Positions 7,655 through 15,714 of a stretch of DNA of 64,000 nucleotides are shown here, one piece after another. A model generated the notes under the pieces. It did not search any database. It worked only from the letters and a program-made list of their open reading frames with translations, and was not told where the DNA came from. Position 1 is the first letter of the stretch; every line of letters begins with the position of its first letter. The position numbers and the translations under genes were made by a program. The stretch comes from Mycolicibacterium hassiacum DSM 44199 (GTDB taxonomy: Bacteria; Actinomycetota; Actinomycetes; Mycobacteriales; Mycobacteriaceae), in assembly GCF_900603025.1 (NCBI RefSeq), contig NZ_LR026975.1:620001-684000 (forward strand), written 5' to 3'.

Positions 7655-9772
7655 ATGTCGGTAGAGGTCGCTGCGTCCCGCATCATCGACGGCCTCGACG
7701 ACGAACAACGCGAGGCGGTACTGGCACCCCGCGGTCCGGTGTGTGTGCTGGCCGGTGCCGGCACCGGCAAGACCCGCACCATCACCCGGCGCATCGCCCA
7801 CCTGGTTGCGGCGGGGCACGTGGCGCCGGGCCAGGTCCTGGCGGTGACGTTCACCCAGCGGGCCGCCGGAGAGATGCGGGCCCGGTTGCGGGCGCTCAGC
7901 GCAGGCTGGGCCGGGGTCTCCGCCGAGTCGGTGCAGGCCCTGACGTTTCACGCCGCGGCCCGTCGCCAGTTGGCGTACTTCTGGCCGCGCGTCGTCGGCG
8001 ACACCGGGTGGGAACTGCTGGACACCAAGTTCTCGGTGGTCGCGCAGGCCGCGCACCGGGCGGGGCTGACCACCAGCACCGACGACGTGCGCGACCTGGC
8101 CGGGGAGATCGAGTGGGCCAAGGCGTCGCTGATCAGCCCGGAGGCCTACCCCGACGCGGTCGCCGCGGCCGGCCGGGACGTCCCGTTCGACGCGGCGAAG
8201 GTCGCCGCCGTCTACGCCAACTACGAGGCGCTCAAGGCCCGCCGCGACGGACCGGTGCTGCTGGACTTCGACGACCTGCTGTTGCACACCGCGGCGGCCA
8301 TCGAGAACGACGCCGCGGTGGCCGAGGAGTTCCGCGACCGCTACCGCTGCTTCGTGGTCGACGAGTACCAGGACGTCACCCCGCTGCAGCAGCGGGTCCT
8401 CGACGCGTGGCTCGGCGACCGTGACGACCTCACCGTCGTCGGCGACGCCAATCAGACCATCTACTCGTTCACCGGGGCGACCCCGAGGTACCTGCTGGAC
8501 TTCCCGCGCCGCTTCCCCGACGCCGCGGTGATCCGGCTGGAACGCGACTACCGGTCGACCCCGCAGGTGGTGTCGCTGGCCAACCGGGTGATCGCCGCGG
8601 CCCGCGGCCGGATGGCGGGCAGCCGGCTGCAGCTGATCGGTCAGCGCGATCCGGGACCGGAACCGGTGTTCGCCGAGTATCCCGACGAGGTGGCCGAGGC
8701 GGCCGCGGTGGCCCGGAACATCGACCGCCTCATCGAGGCCGGGGTGGAGCCCGCCGAGATCGCGGTGCTCTACCGCATCAACGCCCAGTCGGAGGTCTAC
8801 GAGGAGGCGCTGACCGAGGCCGGTATCCCGTTCCAGGTGCGCGGCGGCGAGGGATTCTTCAACCGCCAGGAGATCCGTCAGGCGCTGGTGGCGCTGCAGC
8901 GGCTCGCCGAGCGCGGTGTCGAGGGGCCGCTGCCGGAGGTGGTGCGGGTGGCGCTGGAGCCGCTCGGTCTGACCGCCCAGCCGCCGTCCGGCACCCGGGC
9001 CCGGGAGCGCTGGGAGGCGCTGTCCGCCCTGGCCGTGCTGGTCGACGAGGAGGTTGCCCAGCGCCCGGAGCTGGACATGGGTGGCCTGCTGGCCGAGTTG
9101 CGCCGCCGCGCCGATGCACGGCACGCGCCGGTGGTTCAGGGCGTCACGCTGGCGTCGCTGCACGCCGCGAAGGGGCTGGAGTGGGACGCGGTGTTCCTCG
9201 TCGGGCTCGCCGACGGCACGCTGCCGATCTCCCATGCACTGGCCCACGGGCCCGACAGCGAGCCCGTCGAAGAGGAACGTCGTCTGCTCTATGTCGGAAT
9301 CACCAGGGCGAGAAAGCATTTGACGCTCAGTTGGGCGCTGGCGCGCACCCCCGGTGGACGGCAGACCCGTAAACCGTCGCGGTTCCTCAACGGTATCGCC
9401 CCGCAGGCATCGGCGACCGGTCCGAACTCGGCGGGGCGAACCCGCAAGGCGCGCGGCCCCGCGCCGCGGTGCCGGATCTGCAACAACGCGCTGACCACAC
9501 CGGCGGCCATCATGCTGCGCCGCTGTGAGGACTGCCCCGCCGATCTCGACGAACAGTTGCTGGCCGACCTGAAGGCGTGGCGGTTGCGCACCGCCAAGGA
9601 GATGAACGTGCCGGCTTACGTGGTGTTCACCGACAACACGCTGATCGCCATTGCCGAGACCCGGCCGACCGACGATGCGGCGTTGACCGCGATTCCGGGC
9701 ATCGGGGCACGCAAGCTCGAACTGTACGGACCCGACGTCCTGGTACTGGTCAAAGCCCGCCAAACGCCGTAA
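7655..9772 (+). CDS. uvrD2: UvrD2 superfamily I DNA helicase
   Basis: 705-residue SF1A helicase. Walker A is GAGTGKT near residue 38; motif II is VVDEYQD, motif [13 protein letters not shown] and motif [11 protein letters not shown] four-cysteine module (CRICNN ... RRCEDC) links the motor to a C-terminal HRDC domain ending near [10 protein letters not shown], the domain order described for mycobacterial UvrD2, which is essential in M. tuberculosis. I take ATG 7655, giving the N-terminus [19 protein letters not shown]; an ATG at 7604 would add 17 residues not seen in the homologue I recall. It is upstream of and co-directional with whiB7. Confidence 0.95.
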   Translation: MSVEVAASRIIDGLDDEQREAVLAPRGPVCVLAGAGTGKTRTITRRIAHLVAAGHVAPGQVLAVTFTQRAAGEMRARLRALSAGWAGVSAESVQALTFHAAARRQLAYFWPRVVGDTGWELLDTKFSVVAQAAHRAGLTTSTDDVRDLAGEIEWAKASLISPEAYPDAVAAAGRDVPFDAAKVAAVYANYEALKARRDGPVLLDFDDLLLHTAAAIENDAAVAEEFRDRYRCFVVDEYQDVTPLQQRVLDAWLGDRDDLTVVGDANQTIYSFTGATPRYLLDFPRRFPDAAVIRLERDYRSTPQVVSLANRVIAAARGRMAGSRLQLIGQRDPGPEPVFAEYPDEVAEAAAVARNIDRLIEAGVEPAEIAVLYRINAQSEVYEEALTEAGIPFQVRGGEGFFNRQEIRQALVALQRLAERGVEGPLPEVVRVALEPLGLTAQPPSGTRARERWEALSALAVLVDEEVAQRPELDMGGLLAELRRRADARHAPVVQGVTLASLHAAKGLEWDAVFLVGLADGTLPISHALAHGPDSEPVEEERRLLYVGITRARKHLTLSWALARTPGGRQTRKPSRFLNGIAPQASATGPNSAGRTRKARGPAPRCRICNNALTTPAAIMLRRCEDCPADLDEQLLADLKAWRLRTAKEMNVPAYVVFTDNTLIAIAETRPTDDAALTAIPGIGARKLELYGPDVLVLVKARQTP

Positions 9773-9794
9773 AGATCGCGCCAAAATCCCTGGT

Positions 9795-9834
9795 CAAAAA
9801 TCGGTTGTGCGGCTCGCGCTGCTAGGGTTAGCCT
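9795..9834 (+). promoter_or_regulatory. whiB7 promoter with AT-rich autoregulatory element
   Basis: An A-rich block (CAAAAAT, 9795-9801) precedes, by three bases (CGG), a -35-like TTGTGC at 9805-9810. TAGCCT at 9829-9834 fits a TANNNT -10 with an 18-bp spacer. An AT-rich block 3 bp upstream of the -35 is the arrangement reported for promoters activated by WhiB7 with SigA, including its own. Transcription would begin near 9841. Positions are read by eye. Confidence 0.62.
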
Positions 9835-9881
9835 CACTGTCGCAATGTGAGACCGCTTTTCGTGGAAGGAGGGTCGAAGCC

Positions 9882-10232
9882 ATGGTGCGCAGCATCGCGT
9901 TCAGCGGCGCAGCGAACGGCGTTCGCGCTGCCTGGCTTTCGCGGACCCTCCTGGTATCTGTCGGCACTCCTGCTGTTTTCGCGCCGGTGGCGGTCAAAAC
10001 CGTGCCGGCGGCTGGTGGCGTACTGATCGCGCAGGGTGCCCGGCCCGTCGTGGTGCGAACCGCTCCGGCGGCCCCCGTTGCCGCCGCGGCTCACGCTGCC
10101 GCCCCGGCACCGCATGCCGCGCACCCGGTTCTGGCGGGCCATGCCGCTGAGGCCGCTAAGACCGGCGCGCCGGCCGACCGCCGCCGTATTGCCGCGACTG
10201 TCTCGTCCGTGAATCGAGGAACCGCCACCTAG
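9882..10232 (+). CDS. Long upstream ORF in the whiB7 leader
   Basis: 116-codon reading frame with a strong Shine-Dalgarno (AGGAGGG, 9867-9873) 8 nt before the ATG. The product starts MVRSIAFSGAANGVRAAWLS and continues as a low-complexity Ala/Pro/Val/His chain. It is probably a leader peptide rather than a functional protein. Its stop codon ends 19 nt before the stem of a factor-independent terminator, so ribosome progress on it could decide whether transcription reaches whiB7. Regulatory uORFs in whiB7 leaders are known; this one is long. The initiation site is well supported, while translation through to the final stop is inference. Confidence 0.6.
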   Translation: MVRSIAFSGAANGVRAAWLSRTLLVSVGTPAVFAPVAVKTVPAAGGVLIAQGARPVVVRTAPAAPVAAAAHAAAPAPHAAHPVLAGHAAEAAKTGAPADRRRIAATVSSVNRGTAT

Positions 10233-10251
10233 CAGCCTCGATAGCCGAAAA

Positions 10252-10295
10252 GGCCACGGACCCGCAGTCACCGGATCCGTGGCCACATTTCTTTC
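10252..10295 (+). terminator. Attenuator hairpin in whiB7 leader
   Basis: GGCCACGGA (10252-10260) pairs with TCCGTGGCC (10276-10284). After one mismatch an inner 3-bp stem (CCG/CGG) closes a 7-nt loop. ACATTTCTTTC follows as the T-rich tract. It lies between the uORF stop and whiB7 (start 10369), so it must be bypassed for whiB7 to be expressed. Confidence 0.75.
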
Positions 10296-10368
10296 AGGGC
10301 TCGTAACGCCTGGTCACTGATCCGGCCGAGGACCGACCGATTTTCGACCAGGAAGCAGAGGACTGGAC

Positions 10369-10638
10369 ATGACAAGCCGGAGCCAGCAGACGGTGACGCT
10401 GACGGTGCCGTGTCACAGCGCCGACCCCGATCTGTGGTTCGCCGAGAACCCGGCGGATCTCGAGCAGGCCAAGGCGTTGTGCGCACCGTGCCCGATCCGT
10501 CGCGAATGCCTGGCCGCTGCGCTGGAACGCCAGGAGCCGTGGGGCGTGTGGGGCGGTGAGATTCTCGAGCGCGGCACGATCATCGCGCGCAAGCGTCCGC
10601 GGGGCCGGCCCCGCAAGAACTCCCCGGCGGCCGCATGA
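10369..10638 (+). CDS. whiB7: WhiB7 iron-sulfur transcriptional regulator
   Basis: 89-residue WhiB protein that activates intrinsic antibiotic-resistance genes. Cluster ligands are Cys15, Cys38, Cys41 and Cys47 (C-x22-C-x2-C-x5-C). The EPWGVWGGE turn follows, and the C-terminus holds the AT-hook RGRPRK that distinguishes WhiB7 from other WhiB proteins and fits the A-rich element in its own promoter. A 528-nt leader with a uORF and an attenuator precedes it. GAGG lies about 11 nt before the ATG. Order after uvrD2 matches Rv3197A. Confidence 0.96.
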   Translation: MTSRSQQTVTLTVPCHSADPDLWFAENPADLEQAKALCAPCPIRRECLAAALERQEPWGVWGGEILERGTIIARKRPRGRPRKNSPAAA

Positions 10639-10639
10639 A

Positions 10640-10670
10640 CCCCTCCCCGGGCCCCGGCCCCGGGGAGGGG
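10640..10670. terminator. GC-rich hairpin between whiB7 and the convergent ABC1 kinase
   Basis: CCCCTCCCCGG (10640-10650) is perfectly complementary to CCGGGGAGGGG (10660-10670), an 11-bp stem with a 9-nt loop, starting two bases after the whiB7 stop. No T-run follows on either strand, so it is a candidate bidirectional terminator of the tailless type seen in mycobacteria. Confidence 0.5.
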
Positions 10671-10736
10671 CCGCGAAACCGTTTGGCCCCGTGCGGATAT
10701 CGACGGCACACCGCGGCGCGGTGAGGAACCGCCGCC

Positions 10737-12056
10737 TCAGGCGTCGGCGAAGCCGGGCACCAGTTCCTCGACCAGCTTGCGCTGCGGGATGCGGGCGTCG
10801 AGTTGGCAGGCGATCGCCACATTGGAGGCGATGACCCGCATCGGGATCGCCAGCTTGGCCGGAATGTCCATCTGGCGGGCCGCCTTGATCTGTCCCGCGG
10901 CGCGCTCAGGCCGGATGTTGGCGGTGGTGATCTTCTGCAGCCACTTGCGATTGTAGTGGAACACCTCGGTGCGCAGCGGTTCCACGTACTGCCGCATCAT
11001 GTCGTCCATCTCGCGCTTGGAGACCTGCTCGCCCTTCTGCACGAAGCCGATCTCCTGCATGGTCACCAGCAGGTTGTCGTAGTCGTCCTCGAGGGCGTAA
11101 CGGGTCGCCAGGCCGATCTCACGCGGAATGCCGCCGGGCATCGGCGCCACCGCGCCGAAGTCGATGACGCCCATCCGGCCGTCGGGCAGCAGCATGAAAT
11201 TACCCGGATGCGCGTCGCCGTGCATCATCTCCAGCCGCCGGGGCGCATCGTAGGTGAGCTCGAACAGCCTGGTGCCCATGATGTCTCGCTGTTCCTGGGT
11301 GCCCTCGCGGATGATCGCCGACATCGGCACGCCCTCGATCCACTCCTGGATCACCACCTTGGGCGCGCTGGCCACCACCCGCGGGATCGCGAAGTGCGGA
11401 TGGCCCGCATAGGCCTTGGCGAACGCCCGCTGGTTGTCGGCCTCGAGCCGGTAGTCGAGCTCCATCTCGGTGCGCTCGATGAGCTCGTCGACCACGCCCT
11501 CCACGTCGGCGCCGGGGGAGAGCTGCTTGAGGATGCCGACCATGCGCTGCATGGTCTTCAGGTCGGCGCGCAGCGCCTCGTCGGCGCCCGGGTACTGGAT
11601 CTTCACCGCCACCGTGCGGCCGTCGCGCCAGACGGCCTTGTGCACCTGCCCGATGCTGGCGGAGGCGACCGGGGTGTCGTCGAAATCGCGGAACCGTTCC
11701 CGCCACTTGGTGCCGAGCTGCTGGTCGAGCACCCGGTGCACCTTGTTGGCGGGCAGCGGCGGCGCCTCCCGCTGCAGTTTGGTCAACGCCTCCCGGTACG
11801 GCTTGCCGTACTGCTCGGGGATGGCGGCCTCCATCACCGACAGCGCCTGACCGACCTTCATCGCGCCGCCCTTGAGCTCACCGAGCACCTGGAACAGCTG
11901 TTGGGCGGCCTTGTCCATGATCTCGGCGTTGACCTCGTCCTTGGACTTGCCGGTCAGTCGTTTACCCAACCCCAACGCGGCGCGACCCGCGATGCCGACC
12001 GGCAGCGTGGCCAGCTTGGCGTTGCGGGCGGCGCGACCCCGCTTGATGTCACTCAC
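10737..12056 (-). CDS. ABC1/UbiB-family atypical kinase (Rv3197-like)
   Basis: 439-residue member of the AarF/UbiB/ABC1 family. The family signature K-x-GQ is seen in ELKGGAMKVGQALSVME, followed by ASIGQVHKAVW (the alanine-rich nucleotide loop), AVKIQYPGA with the ATP lysine, MHGDAHPGNF as catalytic loop and VIDFGAVAPM as metal-binding loop. In other organisms such proteins act in quinone biosynthesis. I choose GTG 12056 (N-terminus VSDIKRGRAARNAKL), which matches the start I recall for Rv3197. The frame stays open upstream to 12107, but that adds an unlike segment. Confidence 0.88.
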   Translation of the reverse strand: MSDIKRGRAARNAKLATLPVGIAGRAALGLGKRLTGKSKDEVNAEIMDKAAQQLFQVLGELKGGAMKVGQALSVMEAAIPEQYGKPYREALTKLQREAPPLPANKVHRVLDQQLGTKWRERFRDFDDTPVASASIGQVHKAVWRDGRTVAVKIQYPGADEALRADLKTMQRMVGILKQLSPGADVEGVVDELIERTEMELDYRLEADNQRAFAKAYAGHPHFAIPRVVASAPKVVIQEWIEGVPMSAIIREGTQEQRDIMGTRLFELTYDAPRRLEMMHGDAHPGNFMLLPDGRMGVIDFGAVAPMPGGIPREIGLATRYALEDDYDNLLVTMQEIGFVQKGEQVSKREMDDMMRQYVEPLRTEVFHYNRKWLQKITTANIRPERAAGQIKAARQMDIPAKLAIPMRVIASNVAIACQLDARIPQRKLVEELVPGFADA

Positions 12057-12113
12057 CAGACCATCATCCACGACGCGGCCGAGCGCGCCGCAACCACTTG
12101 CCAACAAACGTTG

Positions 12114-12926
12114 TCAACATCCGCAGTGCGGGTGGCGTGACCAGTGACGGGCCAGCACGGTGCCCGCGCCGACGTCGAATTCCAGCGTGGTGTTCAGGGT
12201 GGCCGGCGGGTCGGCGTCATGCCCGGCGTCGCCGCGGACCGCCCGCAGCACCTGGTCGATCTGGTTGAGCGCCAACGCCGCGGTGCCCAGCACGGTGGCG
12301 CGGTCGGCGCCGCCGACCGTGTCGCGCAGCTGCGCGGCGACCGCGGGCCAGGCCGCGTCCCGGTCGCTGCGGTGCAGATCGGCGCACCCCAGGCAGCTGG
12401 TGACGCCGGGGATGACCAGGGGGCCCACCAGCCCGGTGCCGTCGCGGACCCGCACCGGCAGGTGGGGGATGCCGGTGGCGTGCAGTTCCCGGATCAGCCG
12501 CGGGTCGCAGACCAGGTAGTCGGCCAGCACCACCAGATCGGTGGGTTCGCGGGGTGCGCCGGCGTCGGGTCGGCCGCTGTGGGTGATGCGGGAGCTCGAA
12601 CAGCGCAGCGCACCGAGCAGCAGATCCGACAGCGGGCCTCGGCCGTGGATGCGGATGGTGGGGGTGCGGGCCGGGCGGGCGGGGATGCGGGTGACCAGCC
12701 GGGCGTCGATCAACGCCGGCAGCAGGTTGTCCAGCGCCGCGCGCGCCCCGGGTTCGTCGGGGGCCTGACCGGTCTGCAGGCGGCGCAGCATCGCGGCGAG
12801 CGCGCCGGCGGTCAGCCCCTGCGGTGGCCGGACCAGTACCGCGCGCCGCGGATCCCAGCCGACCTGCACGGCGCCGTCCGGGCGCAGCAGCACCGGCATC
12901 GTCGGGTCGAGGATGTAGCCCCCCAT
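12114..12926 (-). CDS. TOMM cyclodehydratase-like (ocin-ThiF-like) protein, Rv3196-like
   Basis: 270 residues. The N-terminal half (LLRPDGAVQVGWDPRRAVLV ... LQTGQA) looks like the leader-peptide-binding winged-helix region of cyclodehydratase partner proteins. The C-terminal half has a degenerate Rossmann/E1-like region and the family signature SCLGCADLHRSDRDAAWP, and the protein ends HPHCGC. In azol(in)e-peptide clusters such proteins present the precursor to a YcaO enzyme; no YcaO or precursor gene is adjacent here. Its role in mycobacteria is unknown to me. It sits upstream of and co-directional with the ABC1 kinase, 57 bp away. Confidence 0.72.
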   Translation of the reverse strand: MGGYILDPTMPVLLRPDGAVQVGWDPRRAVLVRPPQGLTAGALAAMLRRLQTGQAPDEPGARAALDNLLPALIDARLVTRIPARPARTPTIRIHGRGPLSDLLLGALRCSSSRITHSGRPDAGAPREPTDLVVLADYLVCDPRLIRELHATGIPHLPVRVRDGTGLVGPLVIPGVTSCLGCADLHRSDRDAAWPAVAAQLRDTVGGADRATVLGTAALALNQIDQVLRAVRGDAGHDADPPATLNTTLEFDVGAGTVLARHWSRHPHCGC

Positions 12927-12965
12927 GCGACGACTCTGCCATGAACCGGCCGGCCGCCGTCCGAG

Positions 12966-12974
12966 TTATCCACA
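12966..12974 (+). other. Perfect DnaA-box sequence TTATCCACA
   Basis: A single exact copy of the E. coli DnaA box lies in the 63-bp gap between the start of the Rv3196-like gene and the stop of the DUF2342 gene. I see no clustered copies, so it is not an origin. It could be a DnaA-responsive promoter site or chance. Confidence 0.35.
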
Positions 12975-12989
12975 GGGGCGGCCGGTGCG

Positions 12990-14369
12990 CTACTGGCCGG
13001 AGTCGTCGGAGTCGGGGTCCTTCTCGAGGTCGGCGATAGCCTTTTCGATGGCGCTGTCGAGGTCGCTGGTGTCACCGGCGATGACGCGGTCGATGAACGC
13101 GGCGGGCTGGTCGAGGTCCTCGGCGCTGGGCAGCAGGTCCGGGTGCTGCCAGACCCGGTCGCGGGCGTCCGCGCCGACCGCCTGGGTCAGCCGCTGCCAC
13201 AGATCCGCGGCCTCGCGCATCTTGCGGGGCCGCAGTTGCAGCCCGACCAGGGTGGCGAACGTCTGTTCGGCCGGGCCGCCGGTCGCCCGGCGCCGCCGCA
13301 GCATCTCCGACAGGGCCGCGGTGCCCGGGATGCGGTCGCCGAGCGCGTCGCCGACCACGGTCTGCACCCAGCCCTCGATCAGCGCCAGCAGCGTCTCGAG
13401 CCGTTCCAGCGCCGCGGTCTGCTCCGGGGTGACCTGCGGTTCGAACGCGCCCTGGTTGAGCAGCTGCTCCAGCTGCGACGGGTCGGCCAGCATGGCCGGG
13501 TTGAACTTCTGCGCCAACTCCTCCAGGCCGCTCATGTCGACCTTCATGCCGCGGGCGAACGACTCCACGGCGTTGAGCAGCTGGCTGGCCAACCAGGGCA
13601 CGTGCCCGAACAGCCGGTGGTGCGCGGCCTCACGGGCGGCCAGGAAGGTCAGCACCTCGCTGCGCGGCTGCTCGAGGCCCTTGGACAGCTCCTCGATCGC
13701 ACCGGGCAGCAGCGCCGCGACACCCTTCGGGCCCAACGGCAACCCGATGTCGGTGGAGGTCAGCACCTCCTGCGACAGCTTGCCCAGCGCCTCGCCGAGC
13801 TGCGAACCGAACGCCATGCCGCCCATCTGGGTCATCACCGCGACCAGCGGGCCGGCCATGGACTTGGCCTCATCGGGCAGCGCCGACACCCACACCGTCG
13901 AGACCTGCTGGGCGACCGGATCGCACAACCGCTTCCAGGTGTCCAGGGTGTTGTTCACCCAGTCGGTCGGCGTCCAGGCCTCGGCGCGGACGGTGCCCGC
14001 CGGCAGCGCGGTGGCGCCGTCCAGCCAGGTCTCGGCCAGCCGCACCGCGTCGTTGATCGCCGACTTCGTGTTCTCGCCGATCGGTGCGACGAAGCCCACC
14101 TGGCTGGTCGCCAGCTTGCGCGCCAGGTCGTAGTTGACCGGGCCGGAGGCGGTGCCGCCGGCCAGCACGGTGCCCGCCCCGCTGAACATCTCGCCGAGCC
14201 GGGTGAAGATCTGCCCCAGCTGCGACATGTCGAACTCGGCGCCGCCGAACCCGAGGCCGAACGGGTCCCCGGGGCCCGACCGCGGGTCCTTGTCGCGCTT
14301 GTCGCGCTCGGGGTCGTCCCCGGCGGAGAAACCGAAGGGCGGATCTGCCATGTCTTCAACGGTACTCAT
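12990..14369 (-). CDS. DUF2342 zincin-like protein (Rv3195-like)
   Basis: 459 residues. Asp/Gly/Pro-rich N-terminus (FGFSAGDDPERDKRDKDPRS), then a helical body with GTVLAGGTASGPVNYDLARK and a metalloprotease-like helix AAREAAHHRLFGHVPWL that marks the DUF2342 family. The C-terminus is acidic. I do not know a substrate. ATG 14369 is used; ATG 14351 (MADPPFGFSAG) is equally possible, and neither has a convincing Shine-Dalgarno. Divergent from the PDZ protease with 117 bp between. Confidence 0.82.
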   Translation of the reverse strand: MSTVEDMADPPFGFSAGDDPERDKRDKDPRSGPGDPFGLGFGGAEFDMSQLGQIFTRLGEMFSGAGTVLAGGTASGPVNYDLARKLATSQVGFVAPIGENTKSAINDAVRLAETWLDGATALPAGTVRAEAWTPTDWVNNTLDTWKRLCDPVAQQVSTVWVSALPDEAKSMAGPLVAVMTQMGGMAFGSQLGEALGKLSQEVLTSTDIGLPLGPKGVAALLPGAIEELSKGLEQPRSEVLTFLAAREAAHHRLFGHVPWLASQLLNAVESFARGMKVDMSGLEELAQKFNPAMLADPSQLEQLLNQGAFEPQVTPEQTAALERLETLLALIEGWVQTVVGDALGDRIPGTAALSEMLRRRRATGGPAEQTFATLVGLQLRPRKMREAADLWQRLTQAVGADARDRVWQHPDLLPSAEDLDQPAAFIDRVIAGDTSDLDSAIEKAIADLEKDPDSDDSGQ

Positions 14370-14473
14370 CCGGCCCGGCCGATGGCGGACGGCGGGTCAC
14401 GCTGGCAGCGAACCCGGGTGCCGCCGGACCGGTCAGCGGTGGTCGTGGGCGCAGCCGACCGGGCCGCAACCTT

Positions 14474-14479
14474 TACATT
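14474..14479 (+). promoter_or_regulatory. -10 box for a probable leaderless transcript of the PDZ protease
   Basis: TACATT fits the mycobacterial -10 TANNNT and ends 8 bp before the GTG at 14487. Transcription would begin at or next to the start codon, and no Shine-Dalgarno is present, which together suggest a leaderless mRNA. Confidence 0.5.
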
Positions 14480-14486
14480 GGGCGGC

Positions 14487-15584
14487 GTGAACAGGCGGAT
14501 TTCGACGGTGCTCGTCGCGTTGGTGCCGGTGGTGGTGTTCGGTGTGCTGATGTCGGCGGTGACCGTTCCCTTCGTGTCGCTGGGGCCCGGCCCGACGTTC
14601 GACACGCTCGGCGAAGTGGACGGCAAGCAGGTCATCGAGATCAAGGGCACCGAGGTCCACCCGACGACCGGACACCTGAACATGACCACGGTGTCGCAGC
14701 GCGACGACCTGACCCTGGCCCAGGCGCTGCTGCTGTGGGCGTCCGGACGCGATCAGCTGGTGCCCCGCGAGTTGGTCTACCCGCCGGGCAAGAGCCGCGA
14801 GGAGATCAACGAGGCGAACACCGAGGACTTCCGCCGCTCCGAGGATGCCGCCGAGTACGCGGCGCTGAACTATCTCAAGTACCCGATGGCCGTCACCGTC
14901 GAGTCGGTCAACGAGGACGGCCCGTCGGCGGGCAAGCTGGCCGAAGGGGATGCGATCGAGGCCGTCAACGGCACGCCGGTGGCCAATCTCGACGAGTTCC
15001 AGGCGGTGCTGAAGGACACCAAGGAGGGGGACACCGTCACCATCGACTACCGCCGCAAGATCGGCATGACGCCCGCCGGGAACGCCGCCGACCATGACCC
15101 CGACACCGACCCCGGGAACGACCCCGGGAACCGCGAGCCGCAGCGGGGCAGCGTGACGATCACGCTCGGCAAGCATCCGGAGCGCGACCAGGGCTACCTG
15201 GGCATCGGCGTGCTCGACGCCCCGTGGGCGCCGTTCACGATCGACTTCAACCTGGCCAACATCGGCGGGCCGTCGGCCGGGCTGATCTTCAGCCTCGCGG
15301 TCATCGACAAGCTGACCGAGGGCAACCTCGCCGACGGCAGGTTCGTGGCCGGTTCGGGCACCATCAGCGGCGACGGCAAGGTCGGCGCGATCGGCTTCAT
15401 CAACCACAAGATGCTGGCCGCCCGCGAGGCGGGCGCCACCGTATTCCTGGTGCCGGCCGAGAATTGTGCGGAGGCCAAGGCCGCCGACCACGACGGGCTG
15501 GAGTTGATCAAGGTCGAGACCCTCGATCAGGCGGTGTCGGCGCTCGAGACCTTGCCGACCGGCGGCGAGCGTCCGCACTGCTGA
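14487..15584 (+). CDS. PDZ domain/Lon-type serine protease (Rv3194c-like)
   Basis: 365 residues. An N-terminal membrane anchor (STVLVALVPVVVFGVLMSAV) places the rest outside the membrane. The PDZ domain spans roughly residues 125-195 (YPMAVTVESVNEDGPSAGKL ... AIEAVNGTPV). The C-terminal Lon-type protease domain has Ser in NIGGPSAGLIFSLAV and Lys in GFINHKMLAA as the Ser-Lys dyad. Between PDZ and protease lies a short Asp/Pro/Gly/Asn linker (DHDPDTDPGNDPGNREPQ) with a tandem 12-bp duplication. The start is GTG, probably leaderless. The protease family is clear; the substrate is unknown. Confidence 0.9.
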   Translation: MNRRISTVLVALVPVVVFGVLMSAVTVPFVSLGPGPTFDTLGEVDGKQVIEIKGTEVHPTTGHLNMTTVSQRDDLTLAQALLLWASGRDQLVPRELVYPPGKSREEINEANTEDFRRSEDAAEYAALNYLKYPMAVTVESVNEDGPSAGKLAEGDAIEAVNGTPVANLDEFQAVLKDTKEGDTVTIDYRRKIGMTPAGNAADHDPDTDPGNDPGNREPQRGSVTITLGKHPERDQGYLGIGVLDAPWAPFTIDFNLANIGGPSAGLIFSLAVIDKLTEGNLADGRFVAGSGTISGDGKVGAIGFINHKMLAAREAGATVFLVPAENCAEAKAADHDGLELIKVETLDQAVSALETLPTGGERPHC

Positions 15585-15714
15585 GGACTCCGCCGTACCC
15601 GCATCGGCGCGAACGGTTTGCGTAGAGTTAGGGCACGTCGCCCCGGACGACGGGATCAGGGACGGCGGAAGCCACGTTTTCGGAACCGGCGATCGGTAGG
15701 ACTGGAGTCAACGA

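Noticed and set aside
7331..9784. 817-codon minus-strand frame covering mrx1 and the whole of uvrD2 antisense
   Set aside because: Only the last 80 codons are real (mrx1). The rest is the Arg/Gly-rich shadow of uvrD2, typical of GC-rich DNA.
10737..12107. Longer ABC1 kinase starting at 12107
   Set aside because: The extra 17 residues (MLASGCGALGRVVDDGL) do not resemble the family start; GTG 12056 fits better.
12960..12980. Secondary replication origin at the DnaA box
   Set aside because: Only one box and no AT-rich unwinding region.
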